Positions 11,354-21,321 of a stretch of 62,057 bases of DNA are shown here, piece after piece. How positions within the stretch are numbered: the stretch's first letter is position 1; each line of letters starts with the position of its first letter. The notes beneath the pieces are model-generated. The model did no database searches. It was not told where the DNA came from and saw nothing but the letters and a program-made list of their open reading frames with translations. The translations under genes and the position numbers were made by a program. Location of the stretch: the NCBI GenBank assembly GCA_913778145.1, contig CAJYVI010000011.1:1-62057 (forward strand). The letters are read 5' to 3'. Source of the stretch: an uncultured Pseudocitrobacter sp. GTDB taxonomy: Bacteria; Pseudomonadota; Gammaproteobacteria; Enterobacterales; Enterobacteriaceae.

Positions 11354-12409
11354 ATGCGCAAAATTATCCACGTCGATATGGACTGCTTCTTCGCAGCGGT
11401 AGAGATGCGCGATAATCCTGCGCTGCGCGACATCCCGATAGCCATTGGCGGCAGCCGTGAACGACGCGGCGTCATCAGCACCGCTAACTATCCGGCGCGC
11501 AAATTTGGCGTACGCAGCGCAATGCCCACCGGCATGGCGCTTAAGCTTTGCCCACACCTCACGCTTTTACCCGGCCGTTTTGACGCCTACAAAGAAGCTT
11601 CTGAACACATCCGTGAAATCTTCTCTCGCTACACTTCGCTTATCGAACCCTTGTCGCTGGATGAAGCCTATCTCGACGTCAGCGACAGCGTGCACTGCCA
11701 CGGTTCTGCCACGCTTATTGCCCAAGAAATTCGGCAAACTATCTTCAACGAATTACAGCTTACGGCTTCCGCAGGCGTCGCACCGGTAAAGTTTCTCGCT
11801 AAAATTGCCTCCGATCTCAACAAACCCAACGGCCAGTTTGTTCTCACGCCCGCCGATGTTCCCGCGTTCCTGAAAACATTGCCGCTGGAAAAAATTCCCG
11901 GCGTCGGCAAAGTTTCTGCCGCGAAGCTCGAAAGTATGGGGCTGAAAACCTGCGAAGACGTGCAGAAAAGTGACCTCGCCATGCTGCTGAAACGCTTTGG
12001 TAAATTTGGCCGCGTACTGTGGGAACGCAGCCAGGGCATTGATGAGCGCGCCATCAATAACGAACGGCTGCGAAAATCGATCGGCGTGGAACGCACGCTG
12101 GCGGAAGATATTCACGACTGGTCTGCGTGTGAAGCGATTATCGAACGTCTCTATCCGGAGCTGGAGCGGCGGCTGGCAAAGGTCAAACCCGACCTGCTGA
12201 TCGCCCGCCAGGGCGTGAAACTCAAATTCAATGACTTCCAGCTTACGACTCAGGAACACGTCTGGCCCCGTCTGAACAAAGAAGATTTGATCGCCACCGC
12301 CTACAAAACCTGGCACGAACGCCGCGCCGGGCGCGGCGTTCGGCTGGTGGGGCTACACGTTACGCTGCTTGATCCACAACTTGAAAGACAACTGGTGTTA
12401 GGACTCTAA
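11354..12409 (+). CDS. dinB: DNA polymerase IV (Y-family translesion polymerase)
   Basis: Error-prone polymerase that bypasses damaged template bases during the SOS response. The start at 11354 gives 351 aa, the exact E. coli length, beginning [17 protein letters not shown]. Catalytic acidic residues are in [12 protein letters not shown] and [11 protein letters not shown] (about residues 98-108). The beta-clamp binding tail is QLVLGL at the extreme C-terminus. A LexA box lies 20 bp upstream. yafP follows after 2 bp; the yafN-yafO pair that lies between them in E. coli is missing. Confidence 0.97.
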   Translation: MRKIIHVDMDCFFAAVEMRDNPALRDIPIAIGGSRERRGVISTANYPARKFGVRSAMPTGMALKLCPHLTLLPGRFDAYKEASEHIREIFSRYTSLIEPLSLDEAYLDVSDSVHCHGSATLIAQEIRQTIFNELQLTASAGVAPVKFLAKIASDLNKPNGQFVLTPADVPAFLKTLPLEKIPGVGKVSAAKLESMGLKTCEDVQKSDLAMLLKRFGKFGRVLWERSQGIDERAINNERLRKSIGVERTLAEDIHDWSACEAIIERLYPELERRLAKVKPDLLIARQGVKLKFNDFQLTTQEHVWPRLNKEDLIATAYKTWHERRAGRGVRLVGLHVTLLDPQLERQLVLGL

Positions 12410-12411
12410 TC

Positions 12412-12855
12412 ATGAACATTCGTCCCTGGCTGCCGCATGAACTACCGCAACTGAGTCACATCTTCCTTCGCGCAGTCCACGAAACTGCCAGCCAGCACTA
12501 TTCGCCTGCGCAAATTGCCGCCTGGGGTCAGGTGGATGACGCCCAGTGGCGGCAGAAATTAGCCTCTTCCGTGGTGCTGGTAGCGGACGTTGATGGCAAG
12601 GTTGTCGGTTTTATCACCGCCGTTGGCCACTACATCGACCTGCTTTTTGTCTCGCCAGATTATGCGCGGCAGGGGATTGCCGGGGCGCTGTTACGAGCAT
12701 TGCTGGCGAAAATGTTGCCGGGAAAAGTGACCGTCGCGGCGAGCATCACGGCAAAACCGTTCTTTGAAGGTCAGGGATTTGTGCTGGTGCGCGAACAAAA
12801 CGTCGAGGCGAGGGGAGAGCGGTTTATTAATTACCTGATGGCGCGAGAGGTATAA
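12412..12855 (+). CDS. yafP: GNAT-family N-acetyltransferase YafP
   Basis: A 147-aa acetyltransferase related to E. coli YafP, sharing ASQHYSP, HYIDLLFV and ASITAKPFFEGQGF. The acetyl-CoA loop is ARQGIAGALL (about residues 84-93). It starts 2 bp after the dinB stop, so it should be co-transcribed with dinB under LexA. In E. coli, YafP has been linked to genotoxic nitroaromatic stress; the physiological acceptor here is unknown. Confidence 0.9.
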   Translation: MNIRPWLPHELPQLSHIFLRAVHETASQHYSPAQIAAWGQVDDAQWRQKLASSVVLVADVDGKVVGFITAVGHYIDLLFVSPDYARQGIAGALLRALLAKMLPGKVTVAASITAKPFFEGQGFVLVREQNVEARGERFINYLMAREV

Positions 12856-12885
12856 AAAAGCCGGGCAGTGATTGCCGCCCGGCTT
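12852..12885. terminator. Bidirectional terminator between yafP and pepD
   Basis: AAGCCGGGC and GCCCGGCTT form a 9-bp stem around a 10-nt loop, with an A-run on the left that reads as a T-run for the pepD (minus) transcript. It sits between two convergent genes. Confidence 0.85.
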
Positions 12886-12893
12886 AACGGATA

Positions 12894-14351
12894 TTACTTC
12901 GCCGGAATCGCTTTCAATAGTTCAGTCAGAAGCGTCCAGTAATGACCCACGCTTTCGATATGAACCTGCTCATCCGGGGAGTGCGGGCCAGTAATGGTTG
13001 GCCCGATGGATACCATGTCCATTTCCGGATACGGTTTTTTGAACAGACCGCACTCCAGGCCTGCGTGAATCACCTGAATGTTCGGCGTCTTGTTGAACAG
13101 ACGCTGATAGGTTTCACGCACCAGATGCATTACCGGAGAGTTTGCGTCCGGCTGCCAGCCAGGGTAGCTGCCTTTGGCTTCGGTTTTCGCGCCAGCCAGT
13201 TTACCCAGTGAATCCAGCATGCTGACCACGTACTCTTTACCGGTGTCGATAAGCGAACGAATCAGGCAGTGGATTTCCACGTTGTCGTCAGTCATGGTCA
13301 CGACGCCGACGTTCAGGGAGGTTTCAACCACGCCTTTTGCCACGTCAGAGTTGCGGATCACACCGTTCGGCGTGGCGTTCAGCAGGCGAACGAAAGCATC
13401 GCGAGACTGCGCGGTCAGCGCGGCTTTATCGTTGCTGACGGACTCCAGCAGCACGGTCAGGTTCTTCTCTTTCTCAGCCAGTTCGTTTTTCAGGATATCC
13501 TGATACTGGCCTACCAGCGCCTTCAGCGATTCCACTTTATCCGCCGCCACAGCAACGGTAGAGAACGCTTCACGCGGAATGGCGTTACGCAGCGTACCGC
13601 CGTTGAAGTCTACCAGTCGCAGATCCAGTTCCGCTGCGTGGCCCGCCAGGAAACGCACCAGCAGTTTGTTAGCGTTGCCGAGGCCGACGTGGATTTCGCC
13701 GCCGGAGTGGCCGCCTTTCAGGCCTTTCAGCGTCAGCTTAAGGCTCTGGAAGCCTGCCGGAATGGCTTCACGATCGAGATGCAGGTTGGAGGTAAAATCG
13801 ATACCGCCCGCGCAACCCATATAGATTTCACCCTCTTCTTCAGAGTCGGTGTTAATCAGGATATCCGCCTGTAACCAGTTGGCTTTCAGGCCGAACGCGC
13901 CGTCCATACCGGCTTCTTCGGTCATGGTCAGCAGCACTTCCAGCGGGCCGTGCTCAACGCTATCGTCAGCCAGTACCGCCAGTGCGGAAGCCATGCCGAT
14001 ACCGTTGTCCGCACCCAGCGTGGTGCCGCGTGCTTTTACCCACTCGCCATCGATATACGGCTGGATAGGATCTTTAGTGAAGTCATGAACGGTATCGTTA
14101 TTTTTCTGCGGTACCATATCGAGGTGCGCCTGCAGAACGACCGGTTTGCGGTTTTCCATTCCGGCGGTTGCGCCTTTACGAATCAGAATGTTACCGACTT
14201 CGTCGCGTTCCGTATGGAAACCTTTTTCTTTCGCCCAGCCAATGATGTGTTCAGCCAGTTGTTCTTCGTGATAAGACGGGTGAGGAATAGAACAAATTTT
14301 GGCAAAAATATCCCACAGCGGTTGCGGGGAGAGTTGAGACAGTTCCGACAC
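12894..14351 (-). CDS. pepD: Aminoacyl-histidine dipeptidase (peptidase D)
   Basis: Cytoplasmic metallopeptidase (M20 family) that hydrolyses Xaa-His dipeptides such as carnosine. A GTG start at 14351 gives 485 aa, as in E. coli, with AAGGAG 10 bp upstream; the upstream ATG (14378) would add nine atypical residues. Metal and catalytic residues are visible in LQAHLDMVPQ, LGADNGIGMA and MTEEAGMDGA. It diverges from gpt across about 250 bp, the same arrangement as in E. coli. Confidence 0.96.
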   Translation of the reverse strand: MSELSQLSPQPLWDIFAKICSIPHPSYHEEQLAEHIIGWAKEKGFHTERDEVGNILIRKGATAGMENRKPVVLQAHLDMVPQKNNDTVHDFTKDPIQPYIDGEWVKARGTTLGADNGIGMASALAVLADDSVEHGPLEVLLTMTEEAGMDGAFGLKANWLQADILINTDSEEEGEIYMGCAGGIDFTSNLHLDREAIPAGFQSLKLTLKGLKGGHSGGEIHVGLGNANKLLVRFLAGHAAELDLRLVDFNGGTLRNAIPREAFSTVAVAADKVESLKALVGQYQDILKNELAEKEKNLTVLLESVSNDKAALTAQSRDAFVRLLNATPNGVIRNSDVAKGVVETSLNVGVVTMTDDNVEIHCLIRSLIDTGKEYVVSMLDSLGKLAGAKTEAKGSYPGWQPDANSPVMHLVRETYQRLFNKTPNIQVIHAGLECGLFKKPYPEMDMVSIGPTITGPHSPDEQVHIESVGHYWTLLTELLKAIPAK

Positions 14352-14604
14352 GATGAGTCTCCTTACGGCGTTATGCATCTGGAATTAGAGTAATAAATAG
14401 CGAAACAGACACCACAAGCAGCGCTTGCGAGATAAGGTCGAGAATACCACTTTCTGCCTTCTCTGGTAGAACAAACCACGGAAAAAGAGGGGCAGAGTGC
14501 CCTTAAGGCTGGTTTTTAGTGCGTCAGATCTCTATAATCTCGCGCAACCTATTTCCCCCTTGAACACTTTTTAAGCCGTATAACACAGGCTGGGATATTT
14601 TCAC

Positions 14605-15063
14605 ATGAGCGAAAAATACGTCGTCACCTGGGACATGTTGCAGATTCACGCCCGCAAACTGGCAAGCCGTCTGTTACCTGTTGAACAGTGGAAAGGCATC
14701 ATTGCCGTTAGCCGTGGGGGTCTGGTACCGGGCGCTCTGCTGGCACGTGAACTGGGCATTCGTCATGTTGATACCGTTTGCATCTCCAGCTACGACCACG
14801 ACAACCAGCGCGAGCTGACCGTCCTGAAACGCGCCGAAGGCGACGGTGAAGGCTTTATCGTGATCGACGACCTGGTTGATACCGGCGGCACCGCAGTGGC
14901 TATCCGCGAAATGTACCCTAAGGCACACTTCGTTACTATCTTCGCTAAACCGGCTGGTCGTCCGCTGGTTGACGATTATGTGATTGATATCCCGCAGGAT
15001 ACCTGGATTGAACAGCCGTGGGATATGGGCGTGGTCTTCGTACCGCCTATCGCTGGCCGTTAA
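14605..15063 (+). CDS. gpt: Xanthine-guanine phosphoribosyltransferase
   Basis: Purine salvage enzyme that joins guanine or xanthine to PRPP, giving GMP or XMP. It has 152 aa, equal to the E. coli enzyme. The PRPP-binding motif is [12 protein letters not shown] (about residues 86-97), and the flexible-loop region includes SSYDHDNQ. A single gene with a strong terminator right after it. A -10-like TATAAT (14532-14537) lies within the upstream region. Confidence 0.97.
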   Translation: MSEKYVVTWDMLQIHARKLASRLLPVEQWKGIIAVSRGGLVPGALLARELGIRHVDTVCISSYDHDNQRELTVLKRAEGDGEGFIVIDDLVDTGGTAVAIREMYPKAHFVTIFAKPAGRPLVDDYVIDIPQDTWIEQPWDMGVVFVPPIAGR

Positions 15064-15087
15064 TTCCCACAATAAATGCGATTCCAG

Positions 15088-15118
15088 CGCCCGGCAATGC
15101 CGGGCGTTGTTTTTTTTG
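15088..15118 (+). terminator. Rho-independent terminator of gpt
   Basis: CGCCCGGC-AAT-GCCGGGCG is a perfect 8-bp stem with a 3-nt loop, followed by TTGTTTTTTTT. It begins 24 bp after the gpt stop. Confidence 0.95.
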
Positions 15119-15169
15119 CTGTCCGGCGCGTTACAATAGTCTAAAGCTCGTATTCATGGAGAACATGCG

Positions 15170-16414
15170 ATGTCAGAGGCGAATCTTAGCGAAACCCTGT
15201 TCAAACCGCGTTTCAAACACCCTGAAACCTCCACGCTGGTGCGTCGATTCAACCCCGGGAGCGATCCTGCGGTGCAGTCTGCGCTTGACGGTAAAACCGT
15301 CCCGCACTGGTATCGCATGATTAACCGTCTGATGTGGATCTGGCGCGGTATCTCGCCGCAAGAAATTCTGGATGTGCAGGCGCGCATTGTGATGAGCCAG
15401 GCCGAGCGCACCGACGAAGGCATGCTTGATACGGTAGTCGGCTATCGCGGCGGCAACTGGATCTACGAGTGGTCAACCCAGGCGATGCAGTGGCAGCAAA
15501 AAGCGACGCAGGAAGATGATCCGCTGCTCAGCGGCCGCCACTGGCTACATGCGTCCAATCTCTACAGCATTGCGGCTTATCCGCATCTGAAAGGCGACGA
15601 TCTCGCTGAACAGGCGCAGGTGCTGGCCAATCGCGCTTACGCCGAAGCGGCTAAACGTCTGCCGGGTGAAATGCGTGAGCTGGAAATTCCCATTCCGGGC
15701 GGATCGCCGGTCAGCGCATTCCTGCACATGCCAAAAGGCGACGGTCCGTTCCCGACGGTGCTGATGTGCGGCGGGCTCGACGGCCTGCAAATTGATTACT
15801 ACAGCTTATATGAACACTACTTCGCGCCGCTGGGTATTGCGATGCTCACGCTGGATATGCCGTCGATTGGCGGTTCATCGAAGTGGAAACTCACCCAGGA
15901 CTCCAGCTATCTGCATCAGCACTTGCTGCGTGAACTGCCGAACATTCCGTGGGTCGATCATACCCGCGTTGCGGCGTTTGGTTTCCGTTTCGGCGCGAAC
16001 GTGGCCGTACGCCTGGCGTATCTGGAATCTCAGCGCCTGCGCGGCGTGGCCTGCCTTGGACCCATCGTTCACTGCCTGTTGAACGACCCGCTGCGTCAGG
16101 GCCGCGTGCCGGAAATGTATCTTGATGTGCTGGCCTCGCGTCTGGGCATGCACGATGCCTCCGATGAAGCGCTGCGTATTGAACTCAACCGTTACTCACT
16201 GAAAACGCAGGGTTTGCTGGGCCGCCGTTGCCCCACGCCGATGCTCTCAGGTTACTGGAGCAGCGATCCGTTCAGCCCGGAAGAGGAGTCGCGCCTTATC
16301 GTTTCCTCCTCGTCAGAGGGTAAACTTCTGAACGTGCCGTTCAACCCGGTGTACCGTAATTTCGACAAAGCACTGAAAGAAATTGCAGGGTGGATCAATA
16401 ATAGATTTAGTTAA
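15170..16414 (+). CDS. frsA: Esterase FrsA (YafA)
   Basis: A 414-aa alpha/beta-hydrolase, the same length as E. coli FrsA, described as a protein that binds unphosphorylated enzyme IIA-Glc and affects the balance of fermentation and respiration, and later as an esterase. Visible hydrolase elements include [13 protein letters not shown] (oxyanion region) and [16 protein letters not shown], where the nucleophile elbow reads GFRFG rather than canonical GxSxG. Start at 15170 behind GGAGAACATGCG. It is a single gene upstream of crl. Confidence 0.93.
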   Translation: MSEANLSETLFKPRFKHPETSTLVRRFNPGSDPAVQSALDGKTVPHWYRMINRLMWIWRGISPQEILDVQARIVMSQAERTDEGMLDTVVGYRGGNWIYEWSTQAMQWQQKATQEDDPLLSGRHWLHASNLYSIAAYPHLKGDDLAEQAQVLANRAYAEAAKRLPGEMRELEIPIPGGSPVSAFLHMPKGDGPFPTVLMCGGLDGLQIDYYSLYEHYFAPLGIAMLTLDMPSIGGSSKWKLTQDSSYLHQHLLRELPNIPWVDHTRVAAFGFRFGANVAVRLAYLESQRLRGVACLGPIVHCLLNDPLRQGRVPEMYLDVLASRLGMHDASDEALRIELNRYSLKTQGLLGRRCPTPMLSGYWSSDPFSPEEESRLIVSSSSEGKLLNVPFNPVYRNFDKALKEIAGWINNRFS

Positions 16415-16471
16415 TAGATTGCTAAATTTTATTGATTTGGTAAAACAGTTGCATCACCAAAGGAGATCGCA

Positions 16472-16873
16472 ATGACGTTACCGAGTGGACACCCGAAGAG
16501 CAGACTGATTAAAAAACTCACTGCGTTAGGCCCTTACATCCGTGAGGAGCAGTGTGAAGAGAACCGCTTCTTTTTCGATTGCCTTGCTGTATGTGTGAAC
16601 GTTAAGCCAGCGCCTGAAAGCCGAGAATTCTGGGGATGGTGGATGGAAATGGAAGCGGAAGAAGACCGTTTCACCTACAGCTATCAGTTTGGTCTGTTCA
16701 ATAAAGATGGCAAATGGCAGGAAACGCCGATTAACGATCCTGAAATTAATGAGCGCGTAGAGCAAACGTTACGCGGTTTTCACGAACGCGCCCGTGAGTT
16801 ACTGGCAACATTAGACCTGAAGCTGGAACCGGCAGAGGGGTTTGACGACGAGCCGATGCGTTTATCTGCTTAA
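16472..16873 (+). CDS. crl: Sigma-S assembly factor Crl
   Basis: A 133-aa factor that binds sigma-S and promotes its association with core RNA polymerase, supporting curli and stationary-phase gene expression. Begins [16 protein letters not shown] behind AAGGAGATCGCA. Conserved Crl segments [10 protein letters not shown] and [10 protein letters not shown] are intact. In E. coli the next gene is phoE; here a double BIME and then radA follow, marking a synteny break. Confidence 0.95.
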   Translation: MTLPSGHPKSRLIKKLTALGPYIREEQCEENRFFFDCLAVCVNVKPAPESREFWGWWMEMEAEEDRFTYSYQFGLFNKDGKWQETPINDPEINERVEQTLRGFHERARELLATLDLKLEPAEGFDDEPMRLSA

Positions 16874-16888
16874 CGTGATTTGATTTTG

Positions 16889-17052
<164 letters not shown>

Positions 17053-17058
17053 GGTTAA

Positions 17059-18444
17059 TTATAATTCGTCAAAGACGTTTAGCGCATCAGCGAGTTTTTT
17101 CACGCCGAATACCTGCATGCCTTCGGGCGGTTTTTTCGGTACGTTTGCGGATGGCACAATTGCGCGGCGGAAACCGTGTTTGGCGGCTTCAGAAATACGC
17201 TCCTGGCCACTCGGTACCGGGCGAATTTCCCCGGCAAGGCCCACTTCACCAAACACCACGAGATCCTGCGGCAGCGGCCTGTCGCGCAGGCTGGAGACCA
17301 TCGCCAGCAGCAGCGCCAGGTCGGCGCTGGTTTCGGTGACTTTAACGCCGCCGACCACGTTCACAAATACGTCCTGATCCGCCATCTGCAAACCACCGTG
17401 ACGATGCAGCACCGCCAGCAGAATCGCCAGACGATTCTGTTCAAGCCCAACTGCCACGCGGCGCGGGTTCGACATCATCGAGTGATCCACCAGCGCCTGA
17501 ATCTCAACCAGCAGCGGGCGCGTACCTTCCCACACCACCATCACCGAGCTGCCGGATGTCACTTCATCCCCACGGCTCAGGAAGATAGCGGACGGGTTGC
17601 TGACTTCGCGCAGCCCCTGTTCGGTCATGGCGAAGACGCCCAGTTCATTCACTGCGCCGAAACGGTTTTTATGGCTGCGCAGGGTGCGAAAGCGCGAATC
17701 AGCGTCGCCATCCAGCAGCACCGAGCAGTCTATACAGTGTTCCAGCACTTTCGGGCCTGCCAGCGAGCCATCTTTGGTCACGTGGCCAACCATTACAATC
17801 GCCACGCCGCGCGTTTTCGCAAAACGCGTCAGGTAAGCGGCCGTTTCGCGCACCTGCGCCACGCTACCTGGCGACGACTGAATATCCGCCATGTGCATCA
17901 CCTGGATGGAGTCAATAACCATCAGCTTCGGCTGCTCTTCCTCGGCGATCATGCAAATCTGTTCGATGCTGGTTTCCGACAGCATATTGAGATTGGCCGT
18001 TGGCAGGCCAAGACGGTGCGCGCGCATCGCCACCTGCTGTAATGATTCTTCGCCCGTGACGTACAGGGTTTTCATCTGCTCGGCGAGCTTACACAGCGTT
18101 TGCAGCAGCAGCGTTGATTTCCCGGCCCCTGGGTTACCGCCGATAAGAATCGCGCTGCCTGGCACCACGCCGCCGCCCAGTACGCGGTCAAACTCTTTAA
18201 AACCGGTTGAGAAACGCGGCAGCGCTTCCAGGCTAATATCCGACAGCTTCTGCACTTTCGACACGCCCGCGCTGCCCGCATAACCGCTCAGACGTTCATT
18301 ACGCGCAACGGTTGGGGAAGCCGCCACACCACGCACTTCGGTGATGGTATTCCAGGCATGGCAGGCGCTGCACTGCCCCTGCCAGCGCGGATAATCCGCA
18401 CCACATTCATTACAAACAAATGCGCGTTTTGGAGCTTTCGCCAC
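17059..18444 (-). CDS. radA: DNA repair protein RadA
   Basis: RecA-like ATPase (461 aa) that processes recombination intermediates by promoting branch migration. Domains in order: N-terminal zinc finger with Cys pairs in CNECG and CSACH; RecA core with Walker A GGNPGAGKST; the diagnostic KNRFG motif; and a C-terminal Lon-like domain. The GTG at 18444 is the start. It lies 10 bp after serB and is probably co-transcribed with it. E. coli has serB-radA-nadR; here the gene ends at the BIME. Confidence 0.97.
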   Translation of the reverse strand: MAKAPKRAFVCNECGADYPRWQGQCSACHAWNTITEVRGVAASPTVARNERLSGYAGSAGVSKVQKLSDISLEALPRFSTGFKEFDRVLGGGVVPGSAILIGGNPGAGKSTLLLQTLCKLAEQMKTLYVTGEESLQQVAMRAHRLGLPTANLNMLSETSIEQICMIAEEEQPKLMVIDSIQVMHMADIQSSPGSVAQVRETAAYLTRFAKTRGVAIVMVGHVTKDGSLAGPKVLEHCIDCSVLLDGDADSRFRTLRSHKNRFGAVNELGVFAMTEQGLREVSNPSAIFLSRGDEVTSGSSVMVVWEGTRPLLVEIQALVDHSMMSNPRRVAVGLEQNRLAILLAVLHRHGGLQMADQDVFVNVVGGVKVTETSADLALLLAMVSSLRDRPLPQDLVVFGEVGLAGEIRPVPSGQERISEAAKHGFRRAIVPSANVPKKPPEGMQVFGVKKLADALNVFDEL

Positions 18445-18454
18445 GTTTTACCTC

Positions 18455-19426
18455 TTATTCCTGATTCAGGCTGCCCGTCAGAATGCACAGCACCCCAATC
18501 AGGTCAGCGTGACGGATGGTGACTTCCGTCTGTTCGTTTACTTTCGGTTTGGCATGATAGGCGATGCCCAGCCCCGCCGCTTTGATCATCGGCAGATCGT
18601 TCGCGCCATCGCCGATGGCGACGGTCTGCTCTTTCGGAATTTCATACTGCTCGGCAAGGCGCTGTAGCGTATTGGCTTTATATTTCGCATCCACGATATC
18701 GCCCACTACTTCGCCCGTCAGTACGCCGTCCATGATGCCCAGTTCGTTGGCGACCACGGCGGTTAGGCGCAGCTTATCGCGCAGATATTCCGCGAAGAAG
18801 GTGAAGCCGCCGGAGGCAATCGCCACTTTCCAGCCCAGCGATTCCAGCTTCAATACCAGTTGGGTTAAGCCCGGCATTAACGGCAGGTCGTCGCGGACCT
18901 GGCGCAGAATATTGGCGTCCGCGCCCTTCAGCGTTGCCACACGCTGACGCAGGCTGGCGGCAAAATCGAGCTCACCGCGCATCGCGCGTTCGGTCACTTC
19001 AGAGACCAGCTCGCCGGTACCGGCCAGTTTGGCGATTTCATCAATGCATTCAATCTGGATAGCGGTGGAATCCATATCCATCACCAATAATCCAGGCGTA
19101 CGCAGGTGTGGGATTTTCCCCAGCGGCGCAACATCCAGCCCGGCGTCGTGCGCCAGTTTGGTCGCGCGCGGCGTTAATGACCCGGCCAGGCGAATAACCT
19201 GATAATCTTCCACACACCAGGCCGCAACAATCACCATTGCCGCGCCCAGCTTGCACTGATAAGAGGTTAACTGGGGTTTATCCAGCCCGCGTCCGTAGAG
19301 CAGCCAGCCGCTGCGTCCGGCGTGATAATCCAGTGGCATCACTTCATCGCCACTTAAAGAAAGCGGCAACCCAGGCCACAAGGAGACATCTTCAGGCAGG
19401 TCGCACCAGGTCAAACTGTTCGGCAT
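18455..19426 (-). CDS. serB: Phosphoserine phosphatase SerB
   Basis: Last enzyme of serine biosynthesis, dephosphorylating O-phosphoserine. The start at 19426 (MPNSLTWCDLPEDVS) gives 323 aa against 322 in E. coli; the longer frame would extend nearly to the divergent ytjB start. HAD motifs are MDMDSTAIQIE (nucleophile Asp), AIASGGFTFF and AIGDGANDLPM. First gene of serB-radA. Confidence 0.97.
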   Translation of the reverse strand: MPNSLTWCDLPEDVSLWPGLPLSLSGDEVMPLDYHAGRSGWLLYGRGLDKPQLTSYQCKLGAAMVIVAAWCVEDYQVIRLAGSLTPRATKLAHDAGLDVAPLGKIPHLRTPGLLVMDMDSTAIQIECIDEIAKLAGTGELVSEVTERAMRGELDFAASLRQRVATLKGADANILRQVRDDLPLMPGLTQLVLKLESLGWKVAIASGGFTFFAEYLRDKLRLTAVVANELGIMDGVLTGEVVGDIVDAKYKANTLQRLAEQYEIPKEQTVAIGDGANDLPMIKAAGLGIAYHAKPKVNEQTEVTIRHADLIGVLCILTGSLNQE

Positions 19427-19530
19427 TACAGCTCCACTCCACTTCATTAAGGCCAGGAAAATAACGCATGAGGCTACCTTGTAACCAGCGCTTCTGGCAA
19501 CATTAAGCTGCAAATTTTCAAAGGTGGAAT

Positions 19531-20172
19531 ATGGTACGCGCAAAACTGAAATTTAGACTGCATCGCGCCGTGATTGTCCTGATATGCCTCGCACTTCTGG
19601 TGGCATTGATGCAAGGGGCGTCATGGTTCAGTCAACAACACCAGCAGCAGCGTAATCCGCAGCTTGAAGAACTGGCCCGCACGCTTGCCCGACAGGTGGC
19701 GCTGAACCTTGCGCCGCTGGTGCGCAGCGAGACGCCGGATGAGAAAAAAATCCGCCAGTTGCTGACGCAACTCACCGCAGAAAGCCGCATCCTTGACGCC
19801 GGGGTGTATGATGAGAAAGGCGACATGATTGCCCGCGCGGGCGAAAGCGTCGAACTGCGCGACCGTCTGGCGCTGGATGGCAAAAAAGCGGGCGGCTATT
19901 TTAACCAGCAAATCGTTGAACCCATTCAGGGGAAAAATGGTCCGCTGGGCTATTTACGCCTGACGCTCGATACCCACACATTGCCGACGGAAGCCAAACA
20001 GGTCGATAACACCACCAATATTTTGCGCCTGATGCTGTTGCTGTCGCTTGCCATTGGCGTGGTGCTCACGCGCACGCTGCTACAGGGCAAACGCACCCGC
20101 TGGCAACAATCACCCTTCCTTCTCACCGCCAATAAACCGGTACAGGAAGAGGAAGAAGAGAAAAAAGAGTAG
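19531..20172 (+). CDS. ytjB: Inner-membrane protein YtjB (Smp)
   Basis: A 213-aa membrane protein with an N-terminal helix (about residues 13-32), a periplasmic domain and a second helix near 165-181, ending in an acidic/basic tail (EEEEEKKE). E. coli YtjB is 214 aa and closely similar. Function is not established. The architecture resembles an extracytoplasmic sensor domain without an output domain. It diverges from serB and lies 14 bp before lplA, so the two are probably one transcript. Confidence 0.9.
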   Translation: MVRAKLKFRLHRAVIVLICLALLVALMQGASWFSQQHQQQRNPQLEELARTLARQVALNLAPLVRSETPDEKKIRQLLTQLTAESRILDAGVYDEKGDMIARAGESVELRDRLALDGKKAGGYFNQQIVEPIQGKNGPLGYLRLTLDTHTLPTEAKQVDNTTNILRLMLLLSLAIGVVLTRTLLQGKRTRWQQSPFLLTANKPVQEEEEEKKE

Positions 20173-20186
20173 AAAGGAAACTCAAT

Positions 20187-21203
20187 ATGGCCACTTTACG
20201 CCTGCTCCTCTCAGACTCATACGACCCCTGGTTTAACCTGGCGGTTGAAGAGTGTATTTTCCGTCAGATGCCCGCCACTCAGCGCGTGCTGTTCCTCTGG
20301 CGCAACGCCGATACCGTAGTCATTGGCCGCGCGCAAAACCCGTGGAAAGAGTGTAATACCCGGCGCATGGAAGAAGACAACGTGCGCCTGGCGCGTCGCA
20401 GCAGCGGCGGCGGTGCGGTGTTCCATGACCTCGGCAATACCTGTTTCACCTTTATGGCAGGTAAGCCAGAGTACGACAAAACCGTCTCAACCCGCATTGT
20501 GCTGAACGCGCTGAATTCGCTGGGCGCAGTGGCGGAAGCCTCAGGGCGCAACGACCTCATCGTAAAAACGCCGGAAGGCGATCGCAAGGTGTCCGGCTCG
20601 GCCTATCGCGAGACCAAAGATCGCGGGTTCCATCACGGCACGCTGCTGCTCAACGCCGACCTCAGTCGTCTGGCGAACTACCTGAATCCGGATAAGAAGA
20701 AACTTCAGGCGAAGGGTATCACCTCCGTGCGTGGGCGCGTGGCAAACCTCGTTGAACTGCTGCCAGGCATCACGCATGAACAAATTTGTACGGCGATTAC
20801 GGAGGCGTTTTTCGCCCATTACGGCGAGCGCGTCGAGGCCGAAATTATCTCGCCGGACAAAACGCCAGACCTGCCGAATTTCGCCGAGACGTTTGCGCGC
20901 CAGAGCAGCTGGGAGTGGAATTTCGGTCAGGCCCCGGCCTTTAGCCATCTTCTGGACGAACGCTTCACCTGGGGCGGCGTAGAGCTGCATTTCGACGTCG
21001 AGAAGGGGCACATCACTCGCACGCAGGTATTTACCGACAGTTTGAATCCTGCGCCGCTAGAAGCGCTGGCCGCGCGTTTGCAGGGATGTTTGTACCGGGC
21101 GGATGTGTTGCAGCAGGAGTGCGAAGCGCTGTTGGGTGATTTCCCGGAACAAGAGAAAGAGTTGCGGGAGTTGTCAGCGTGGATTGCGGGGGCGGTGCGG
21201 TAA
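20187..21203 (+). CDS. lplA: Lipoate-protein ligase A
   Basis: Activates free lipoate with ATP and attaches it to lipoyl domains of 2-oxoacid dehydrogenases and the glycine cleavage H protein. 338 aa, identical length to E. coli. Motifs: [15 protein letters not shown] (lipoate/adenylate binding, about residues 70-84) and KVSGSAYRE with the conserved Lys (about residue 133). AGGAAA precedes the ATG. A long palindromic element starts 4 bp after the stop. Confidence 0.97.
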   Translation: MATLRLLLSDSYDPWFNLAVEECIFRQMPATQRVLFLWRNADTVVIGRAQNPWKECNTRRMEEDNVRLARRSSGGGAVFHDLGNTCFTFMAGKPEYDKTVSTRIVLNALNSLGAVAEASGRNDLIVKTPEGDRKVSGSAYRETKDRGFHHGTLLLNADLSRLANYLNPDKKKLQAKGITSVRGRVANLVELLPGITHEQICTAITEAFFAHYGERVEAEIISPDKTPDLPNFAETFARQSSWEWNFGQAPAFSHLLDERFTWGGVELHFDVEKGHITRTQVFTDSLNPAPLEALAARLQGCLYRADVLQQECEALLGDFPEQEKELRELSAWIAGAVR

Positions 21204-21207
21204 TTTT

Positions 21208-21313
21208 CCCCTCACCCCGGCCCTCTCCCGAAGGGAGAGGGAGAAAACCGCACATACCTGACCATTGGCACAATCGGTTCCCTCTCCCTGAGGGAGAGGG
21301 TTAGGGTGAGGGG
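21208..21313. repeat. 106-bp composite palindromic element, copy 1
   Basis: Runs from CCCCTCACCCCGGCCC to its near reverse complement GGGTTAGGGTGAGGGG. Each arm is itself a hairpin (CCCTCTCCC-GAA-GGGAGAGGG on the left, CCCTCTCCC-TGA-GGGAGAGGG on the right) around a core of about 40 bp bounded by AACCG/CGGTT. It fills the space between the convergent lplA and yjjJ 3' ends, 4 and 8 bp from their stop codons. A second copy lies at 51917-52024 in inverted orientation. It would make a strong bidirectional terminator-like RNA structure. I do not know a family name for it. Confidence 0.85.
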
Positions 21314-21321
21314 TTGCCACC

